A stretch of DNA of 64,000 nucleotides from Halosimplex halobium (GTDB lineage Archaea > Halobacteriota > Halobacteria > Halobacteriales > Haloarculaceae): contig NZ_JBLKNX010000012.1 in the NCBI RefSeq assembly GCF_051414055.1, positions 116,419 to 180,418 on the forward strand, given 5' to 3'. Made by a program: the position numbers and the translations under genes. Of the stretch, positions 58,988 to 64,000 are shown one piece after another. The first letter of the stretch is position 1. Every line of letters starts with the position of its first letter. The notes beneath the pieces are model-generated. The model was given only the letters and a program-made list of their open reading frames with translations, did not search any database and was not told where the DNA came from.

Positions 58988-59001
58988 TTGTCGCAGGACA
59001 A
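58988..59001. promoter_or_regulatory. Operator TTGTC-N4-GACAA, copper-assembly promoter
   Basis: A perfect inverted repeat TTGTC-GCAG-GACAA, six bases upstream of the minus-strand TATA at 58974-58982. The spacer is identical to the copy at 54628. Confidence 0.65.
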
Positions 59002-59394
59002 CTTCCCGGGACCGGGGATCTGTCCCGCCGACCAGCCCAGTTCGGCCACGGGATCGCCCCACGACCCAACTGTGCGCTGCGGCGAGTTGCGAACGTCTCG
59101 GTCGTGGGCACAGTCCGAACCGTAGACCTACACGAATTCAGTCGTGGGAGGAGGCCACACTGTCTCTCCGAGAGCTGTTTGGCCGATGCGAATTTCTCCC
59201 CGGGCGTATCCTCCCGTGTCCGGAACTCTGTCGCCTTCGAATACAGCCCACTCCCCGTGTGTTTGCCATAACGTATGGCGCAGTCCGCCGAATAGAATTG
59301 TATTATAATCCCAAAACCGTTAAGTGCTGTAATGGATTAGACGGGGTTGAGCAGAAACCCATGAACTACACAATACCAGTTGGGGTGATGACGA
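59002..59394. other. Intergenic region with two RTATTGTG-like elements
   Basis: No gene is seen in the 393 bases. GAATTGTA at 59295-59302 with AAAAC at 59313-59317 followed by TATA-like CCGTTAAG matches the element at 61217. A second copy lies at 59354-59376 on the minus strand (GTATTGTG at 59376-59369). Both are suited to control the TauE operon starting at 59395. Confidence 0.5.
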
Positions 59395-59544
59395 ATGTTC
59401 GGGCTTGAGAACGCCACTGGCATCGACGGCGCTGTGCTCGTCGTCGGTGTCGTTCTGGTCGAGGCAATCGTCCTGTACGTCGGCTACGGGCTCCTGGAAC
59501 GGGTCTTCGGACCGGCGATCGTCGACGCGGTGAGTGGTAAATGA
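59395..59544 (+). CDS. 49-residue membrane protein coupled to the TauE exporter
   Basis: A 49-residue single-span protein: MFGLENATGIDGAVLVV... with the helix VLVVGVVLVEAIVLYVGYGL and the end ERVFGPAIVDAVSGK. A GGGGTGA ribosome-binding site lies nine bases before the ATG. Its stop overlaps the TauE start by four bases (ATGA), so the two are translated together and the small protein may be a transporter accessory subunit. The conserved-looking LLERVFGPAIVDAV tail is found by eye only. Confidence 0.6.
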   Translation: MFGLENATGIDGAVLVVGVVLVEAIVLYVGYGLLERVFGPAIVDAVSGK

Positions 59545-60596
59545 CGATGGAACTGTTCGGCGTCGCCGCCTCGCTTCTCGCGCTGTTCGCGGGGTTCGGG
59601 GTCCTCATCGGGCTGTTGTTCGGGTTCTTCGGGATGGGCGGGTCGTTCCTCGTCACGCCCGCGCTGATGGTGATGGGCTACGAGACCGACGTCGCCGTCG
59701 CCTCGGGGCTGGCGTTCGTGTTCGCGACCTCGGTCATCGCGACGCTCAAACACCGCGACCTCGGACAGGTCGACTACAAACTCGGCGTGCTCATGATCGC
59801 CGGTACCACGGCCGGCATCGAGGTCGGGAAACTCGGGCTGCACGCGCTCCAGGCGATGGGGCTCGCCGACACCGTCGTGAGCGTCATCTACGTCGGCCTC
59901 CTGGGTGGCATCGGCGCGTTCATCACCTACCAGTCCACGAAGGGCGACGGTGGCGGCGGTATCAGCCACGACGCCGAAGCCGACGCTGACCCCGGAGATA
60001 TCGACGCTACCTCCGAGGATATACCCGATATTGCGAAGAAGATTCAGTCCTACCGGGTGCCCCCGATGATAAGTCTCAGGGGCGGCATCACCGTCTCGCT
60101 GTGGATGATCCTCGGGGTCGCGTTCGCGACGGGTCTCCTCTCGGGGTTCCTCGGCGTCGGCGGCGGGTTCATCCGGATGCCCGCGCTGTTCTACCTCATC
60201 GGCGTCCCGGTGCCGGTCGCGGTCGGTACCGACCTCTTCGAGATCGTGTTCTCCGGCGGGATCGGAAGCTTCCTCTACGCGATGGACGGCGCGGTGAACC
60301 TCTCGATCGTCGTCCCGCTGCTCGCAGGGAGCGCGCTCGGGGCACGACTCGGCGCGGCCGCGACGAGTCTCGTCGACGAGGACGAGATCAAGGTCTACTT
60401 CGGCGTCATGCTGCTGCTGGGCGCGCTCGCCGTCGCAGTTCGCAAAGTCGGGAATTTCATGGAGATCCCGGAGCTGCAGACCGTTTCGCTGGTCATCATT
60501 CTCGGTGCCGCGACGCTCGTCGCCGGTGCGGTCGTCGTGAGCTCGATCCGGGCGCTCCGCTCGGGAGAGCCGCCCGCGGCCAGCGCTGCGGACTGA
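59541..60596 (+). CDS. TSUP-family sulfite/sulfur exporter (TauE/SafE)
   Basis: A 351-residue membrane protein with eight helices. Two repeats carry LIGLLFGFFGMGGSFLVTPAL and GLLSGFLGVGGGFIRMPALFYL, the TSUP signature. A hydrophilic loop of about 40 residues (DAEADADPGDIDATSEDIPD) separates the halves. TauE-type proteins export sulfite or sulfoacetate and form part of bacterial persulfide-detoxification operons. It is cotranscribed with the 49-residue protein. Confidence 0.85.
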   Translation: MTMELFGVAASLLALFAGFGVLIGLLFGFFGMGGSFLVTPALMVMGYETDVAVASGLAFVFATSVIATLKHRDLGQVDYKLGVLMIAGTTAGIEVGKLGLHALQAMGLADTVVSVIYVGLLGGIGAFITYQSTKGDGGGGISHDAEADADPGDIDATSEDIPDIAKKIQSYRVPPMISLRGGITVSLWMILGVAFATGLLSGFLGVGGGFIRMPALFYLIGVPVPVAVGTDLFEIVFSGGIGSFLYAMDGAVNLSIVVPLLAGSALGARLGAAATSLVDEDEIKVYFGVMLLLGALAVAVRKVGNFMEIPELQTVSLVIILGAATLVAGAVVVSSIRALRSGEPPAASAAD

Positions 60597-60645
60597 CGAC
60601 CGCGTTCCCGACGCCACGCCCCGGTTCCCGACGACTCGTGCGTGC

Positions 60646-60668
60646 ATTTGTGCGATCCGTACACAAAT
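60646..60668. promoter_or_regulatory. Palindrome ATTTGTG-N9-CACAAAT before the second TrmB-like regulator
   Basis: A perfect seven-base inverted repeat, ATTTGTG at 60646-60652 and CACAAAT at 60662-60668, directly followed by TATA-like CTTTTAACG and the ATG at 60697. It is related to, but distinct from, the RTATTGTG element and may be an autoregulatory operator. Confidence 0.6.
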
Positions 60669-60696
60669 CTTTTAACGGCGTGGTGCCTACGTCGAC

Positions 60697-61110
60697 ATGA
60701 AAACGATGCCAGATTCGATGTCAGAACAACTCCGCCGGGACATGGAGTGCGAGGGGCTGCTGGAGTGTTTCCACGGGCTCAAGGAACTCGACAAGGAGTG
60801 TTTCCAGGCGCTCGTCGAGGCCGAAGAACCGCTGACCGTCGACGAGATCGCCGAGGCCGTCGACCGCGAACGCTCGACCGCGTACCGGGGCGTCCAGCGC
60901 CTGCTCCAGGCCGGATTCATCGAGAAAGACCAGGTCAACTACGACCAGGGCGGCTACTACCACGTCTACTCGCCGGCGGACCCGTCACAGATCGCCGACG
61001 ACATGCAGCGGCTGCTCAACGACTGGTACGCGAAGATGGGCCAGCTCATCCAGGAGTTCGAAACCAAGTACGAACAGTCCGAACCCTCGGCTCCGCCCGC
61101 CGAAAGCTAA
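60697..61110 (+). CDS. Small TrmB-like HTH regulator with CX5C pair, second copy
   Basis: A 137-residue winged-helix regulator, paralogue of the one at 24089. The HTH is EPLTVDEIAEAVDRERSTAY, then RGVQRLLQAGFIEKDQ, and the C-terminal helix DMQRLLNDWYAKMGQLIQEF is almost the same. Cys18 and Cys24 (ECEGLLECFHGL) align with Cys16 and Cys22 of the paralogue; a further Cys35 is present here. The CX5C pair is a good candidate for persulfide or disulfide sensing. It lies between the TauE exporter and the thioredoxin system genes, both behind RTATTGTG-like elements. Confidence 0.85.
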   Translation: MKTMPDSMSEQLRRDMECEGLLECFHGLKELDKECFQALVEAEEPLTVDEIAEAVDRERSTAYRGVQRLLQAGFIEKDQVNYDQGGYYHVYSPADPSQIADDMQRLLNDWYAKMGQLIQEFETKYEQSEPSAPPAES

Positions 61111-61216
61111 CGCTGCTGTTTCTCCGCGTGGATCTCCGGTCCGCTCACCGATGGGCTGATCTGCGCCGGCCGTTCGTAGGACCTCTCGGAATCCTGGTCT
61201 CGATTTGCATTGGTTA

Positions 61217-61239
61217 GTATTGTAAATACCATCCAAAAC
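61217..61239 (+). promoter_or_regulatory. RTATTGTG-like element before thioredoxin
   Basis: GTATTGTA at 61217-61224 and AAAAC at 61235-61239, followed by TATA-like CTTAATT at 61241-61247. The TATA centre is about 27 bases before ATG 61272. Confidence 0.6.
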
Positions 61240-61271
61240 TCTTAATTGGTACTGGTGCGTACAGTATGGTG

Positions 61272-61631
61272 ATGGCAACTGATACTGCGACCGATGCCGG
61301 CACCGGGTCTGCGAACGAACCCCTCCACGTTGATGGCGAAGCCCACCTCGACGAAGTCGTTGCTGAAGACGGGGTCGTCCTCGTGGACTTCTACGCCGAC
61401 TGGTGTGGCCCCTGCCAGATGCTCGAGCCGGTCGTCGAGACGCTGGCCGCGGAGACCGACGCGACCGTCGCCAAGGTCGACGTCGACGCCAACCAGCAAC
61501 TCGCTCAGGCCTACGGCGTCCGGGGCGTGCCGACGCTCGTCCTGTTCGCCGACGGCGAGCAGGTCGAGGAAGTCGTCGGAGTGCAGGGCGAGGAACAGCT
61601 GCGCTCTCTGGTCGGGAGGTACACCGAGTAA
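61272..61631 (+). CDS. trxA: Thioredoxin
   Basis: A 119-residue thioredoxin with an acidic 20-residue N-terminal extension. The active site is ADWCGPCQMLEP and the cis-Pro loop is RGVPTLVLF. The start is set at ATG 61272, since the TATA spacing favours it; ATG 61266 in frame is the alternative. The thioredoxin reductase gene follows with no gap, giving a complete NADPH-thioredoxin pair. Confidence 0.9.
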   Translation: MATDTATDAGTGSANEPLHVDGEAHLDEVVAEDGVVLVDFYADWCGPCQMLEPVVETLAAETDATVAKVDVDANQQLAQAYGVRGVPTLVLFADGEQVEEVVGVQGEEQLRSLVGRYTE

Positions 61632-62669
61632 ATGACCGAGGAGAGACGGGACCTCGTCGTCGCCGGGTCCGGGGTCGCCGGCCTCTCGGCGGCCGTCTAC
61701 GCCGCCCGGGCCGACCTCGACCCGCTCGTGCTCGAGGGCGACGAGCCCGGCGGCCAGCTGACGCTGACGACCGACGTCGAGAACTACCTCGGGTTCCCCG
61801 AGGGCGTCGGCGGGATGGAGCTGGTCCAGCGCGGCAAGGAGCAGGCCGAGCAGTTCGGCGCCCAGTTCCAGCACGGCAGCATCGAAGCCGCCGACCTCGA
61901 CGGACAGCCGCTTGAGCTGTCACTGTCGACCGGCGAGACGCTCCGGACTCGCGCGCTGGTAGTCGCGACCGGGGCGAGCGCCCGCTGGGTCGGTGCCGAC
62001 GGCGAGGACGAGCTGATGGGCTACGGGCTCTCGACGTGTGCGACCTGCGACGGCGCGTTCCACCGCGGCGACGACGTGCTCGTCGTCGGCGGCGGGGACA
62101 GCGCGATGGAAGAAGCGCTGTTCCTCGCGAAGTTCGCCGACTCCGTGACGGTCGTCCACCGCCGCGACGAGCTCCGCGCCTCGGAGATCATGGCCGACCG
62201 CGCCCGTGAACACGACGACGTCGAGTTCGCCTGGAACACGGAACTCGAAGCGATCCGGGGTTCGCAGGCGGACGGCGTGACCGGCGCCACCCTCGTCTCC
62301 CACCCCGACGGGTATCCCCGCGAGAAGTACGAGGCCGGCGCGGATGTCGAAGTCGAGGAGGTCGATGTCGGGGGCGTGTTCTACGCCATCGGCCACGAGC
62401 CCAACACCGACTTCCTGCGGGAGACGCCGGTCGAACTGGACGACGACGGCTACGTCCGGACGGCCGACGCCGACACGTGGGCGACGACGGCGACCGCCGC
62501 TGACGGCGTCTTCGCCGCGGGCGACGTGATGGACCGCGACTACCAGCAGGCAGTGACTGCCGCCGGGACGGGCAGCATGGCCGCGCTGGACGCGGAAGCG
62601 TGGCTCGAATCGACTGTTGCACCCTCGGGCGATAGCGCGCGACAGCTTTCGATGGAGGCTGGAGACTGA
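61632..62669 (+). CDS. trxB: Thioredoxin reductase
   Basis: A 345-residue low-molecular-weight thioredoxin reductase. FAD motif VVAGSGVAGLSAAVYAAR, redox site Cys136-Ala-Thr-Cys139 followed by DG, nucleotide motif VLVVGGGDSAMEEALFL, and VFAAGDVMDRDYQQAV near the end. HRRDELRASEIM is the region that in NADPH-dependent enzymes holds the phosphate-binding arginines. It directly follows thioredoxin, and its stop overlaps the next gene's start. Confidence 0.95.
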   Translation: MTEERRDLVVAGSGVAGLSAAVYAARADLDPLVLEGDEPGGQLTLTTDVENYLGFPEGVGGMELVQRGKEQAEQFGAQFQHGSIEAADLDGQPLELSLSTGETLRTRALVVATGASARWVGADGEDELMGYGLSTCATCDGAFHRGDDVLVVGGGDSAMEEALFLAKFADSVTVVHRRDELRASEIMADRAREHDDVEFAWNTELEAIRGSQADGVTGATLVSHPDGYPREKYEAGADVEVEEVDVGGVFYAIGHEPNTDFLRETPVELDDDGYVRTADADTWATTATAADGVFAAGDVMDRDYQQAVTAAGTGSMAALDAEAWLESTVAPSGDSARQLSMEAGD

Positions 62670-63040
62670 TGGACGCGACCAAACAGCGAAACGTCAACAC
62701 GACCGACCCGTCGACGGTCGAGGACCAGGCCGACCGGATCGTGGTCTCGTTCCGGTCCCCGGAGACCGATCCCGACGAGGACGACGACTGGTGGGTCGCC
62801 GACAGCGAGTGGCTGCAGGAGAACATGACGGAACACACGTACCGACGATACCTCCGGTGGGCCCACGCCGGTCCAGTCTCGGTCGGCGACGAGTGGGAGG
62901 AGTTCGTCAACTGCGGCTGTGCGAACCCCGAGGACGTGCTCCTCCGTGTCGAGGAGGTCGATGGTGGAACGGCTATCGGCTCGGAGACGACGATCGACGT
63001 GGTATCACGGAAGGCTGTCGTCGAACGTTCCGATGGTTGA
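62669..63040 (+). CDS. Unrecognised acidic protein with CGC motif, coupled to thioredoxin reductase
   Basis: A 123-residue protein whose ATG overlaps the last base of the trxB stop. It has a helical, aromatic-rich centre (DDDWWVADSEWLQENMTEHT, then YRRYLRWAHAGPVS) and a C-terminal NCGCANPEDVLLRVEEVDGG in which two cysteines are separated by one glycine. The tail is beta-like. I recognise no family. Tight coupling to trxA-trxB suggests a thiol-related job, perhaps as a thioredoxin substrate or metal-binding partner. Confidence 0.6.
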   Translation: MDATKQRNVNTTDPSTVEDQADRIVVSFRSPETDPDEDDDWWVADSEWLQENMTEHTYRRYLRWAHAGPVSVGDEWEEFVNCGCANPEDVLLRVEEVDGGTAIGSETTIDVVSRKAVVERSDG

Positions 63041-63484
63041 CGTTCCGGGTTGACGTACCTACCGGGCGATACCGGATGATCACTTGAATCGCCCGGCGAA
63101 GTCCGTTCGATCTCCACAGACGACAGGTCTATCCACGTGAAGAACCGTCCAGGCGTTCGAAATTGTCCACGAATATCGGATCGTTCCATGGCTGTCCCGC
63201 ACCGGGAAACTCGGATCGGAGAGACGAAGCGACGAGGTGACAACGTGAAAACAGACGTTCTATCAGTGGGACCACACCTGTACCGTCCACCCTTTCTGAA
63301 GTTCGATAACAAATGTGGGTCTGGAATTCCGGACAGTAGCGTTACGATACGCATCGCCTGGTTGGGGCATTGGCGCGGACTCTCACTAAATAAGACGACA
63401 CCGCGACGCCACATCGGCGGCAGTCGAACCGAACACGCCCTTATCGGGTCCATCTCTTTGGGTTCGGGGCGAGAATCGGAGATC
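63041..63484. other. Intergenic region of lower GC, no gene recognised
   Basis: No supported gene in these 444 bases. The GC content is lower than average. An open minus-strand frame here translates to an Arg/Ser/Pro-rich peptide lacking acidic bias, so it is not accepted as coding. A possible short mobile remnant or the promoter of the last gene are the only ideas. Confidence 0.4.
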
Positions 63485-64000
63485 ATGCGGAAAGCATCGC
63501 GAACGGGAAAGCCATCACGAATGCGACGGTGGGGTGTCCTCGCAGCCTGCGCCGGAATCGCTTCCGCTGCGGCCGTCATCGTCCGCCGTCACCGGGTGTC
63601 GCGTCGCATCCGCGAGTACGCGTTCCGGGTCCGGACCGGTAGCGACCCTGTCACCTCCGACCCGTACGACCCGAGCGACGCGACCGACCTGCCGGCGCCC
63701 GTCCGGCGGTACTTCGAGACCGTCCTGCGACCGGGTTTGCCACACGTCGAGAGCGTCGACCTGTCACAGGCGGGTGAGTTCCGCCTCGGTGGCGCGGATT
63801 CACCGTGGCGCCCCTTCACCGCGACGCAGGTCTACAGCGTCTCGCCGCCCGGGTACGTATGGGACGCCGCTATCGAACTCTTCCCGTTCGTCAATGCGCG
63901 AGTCCTCGACGCCTACGTCGAGGGCAACGGCTTGCTCCGGGCAACCCTCCTCGGTGCCGTTCCCGTCGCCAATGCGGGGCCGAACCCGCGGATGAACGAG
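63485..64000 (+). CDS. DUF6544-like protein (3' end outside window)
   Basis: 172 residues are visible from ATG 63485 with no stop before the window edge. A basic start (MRKASRTGKPSRMRRWGVL) and a hydrophobic segment suggest a membrane anchor or signal. The following DLPAPVRRYFETVLRPGLPH, RPFTATQVYSVSPPGYVWDA and VNARVLDAYVEGNGLLRATL resemble the DUF6544 family. Function unknown. ATG 63521 in frame is an alternative start. Confidence 0.7.
   Translation, partial: MRKASRTGKPSRMRRWGVLAACAGIASAAAVIVRRHRVSRRIREYAFRVRTGSDPVTSDPYDPSDATDLPAPVRRYFETVLRPGLPHVESVDLSQAGEFRLGGADSPWRPFTATQVYSVSPPGYVWDAAIELFPFVNARVLDAYVEGNGLLRATLLGAVPVANAGPNPRMNE

Noticed and set aside
62188..63579. Long minus-strand frame over trxB and the following gap
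   Set aside because: Most of it is antisense to thioredoxin reductase, and the remainder lacks haloarchaeal composition or a start signal.
1..64000. tRNA, rRNA and CRISPR loci
   Set aside because: Reading both strands I saw no T-loop-like GGTTCGAATCC stretches with matching arms, no rRNA-like conserved blocks and no regular repeat-spacer arrays; a covariance-model search would be decisive.

Overview
The window comes from a halophilic archaeon of the class Halobacteria. The DNA is very GC-rich, nearly every protein is loaded with Asp and Glu, many genes appear leaderless behind archaeal TATA boxes, and haloarchaea-typical families recur (HalOD1, HTH_10/Bat regulators, DpsA, F420-dependent LLM oxidoreductase, ba3 oxidase). 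The genus cannot be read from the sequence.

Layout. 0-17 kb is a housekeeping and stress region of small, mostly monocistronic genes: membrane proteins, GNAT and SWIM proteins, two paralogous HTH_10 regulators (2996 and 13383), two HalOD1 proteins, a phasin-like protein, Dps, a cysteine-free family-4 uracil-DNA glycosylase, a CBS protein with an extra C-terminal domain, and a second CBS protein with a Pro/Gln-rich tail. 17-24 kb holds a TraB-like protein, an amidohydrolase, a zinc alcohol dehydrogenase, a YHS-containing permease, a methyltransferase relic and a DUF302 protein. 24-28 kb has a small TrmB-like regulator, a Tat-exported DsbA-like protein and two membrane proteins with intramembrane Cys-x-x-Cys pairs, separated by a TnpB-only IS1341-type element. 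28-34.5 kb is an anaerobic-respiration operon: Fe-S subunit, NrfD/PsrC membrane anchor, 1093-residue Tat-exported molybdopterin enzyme, TorD chaperone. A Bat-type PAS/GAF regulator is divergent from it.

36-49 kb and 59-63 kb form a reactive-sulfur island: CoA-disulfide/persulfide reductase, two TusA, DsrE2, sulfide:quinone reductase-like protein, DUF1641, rhodanese-metallo-beta-lactamase persulfide dioxygenase-like protein, split YeeE/YedE thiosulfate permease, PiT/CysP-like transporter, TauE exporter, two thioredoxins and thioredoxin reductase. 49-59 kb encodes a ba3-type terminal oxidase with its copper assembly set: SCO, TlpA-like, CcdA, CcoI/FixI-like Cu-ATPase, SafE/DsbD_2-like protein, small membrane subunits, and a rhodanese.

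How the parts may work together. I find a recurring 23-bp element, consensus RTATTGTG-N10-AAtAC, usually abutting the TATA box, in front of the sulfur/redox transcription units and in front of the TrmB-like regulator at 24089; the paralogue at 60697 has a related palindrome. The two regulators share a Cys-x5-Cys pair. Together this looks like an archaeal counterpart of the bacterial cst/sqr persulfide-response system, using an unrelated regulator family. A second element, TTGTC-N4-GACAA, occurs three times at the promoters of the ba3 oxidase, the rhodanese and the copper-assembly operon, and may be read by the HTH_10 regulator at 51119. Both regulons are inferred from sequence alone.
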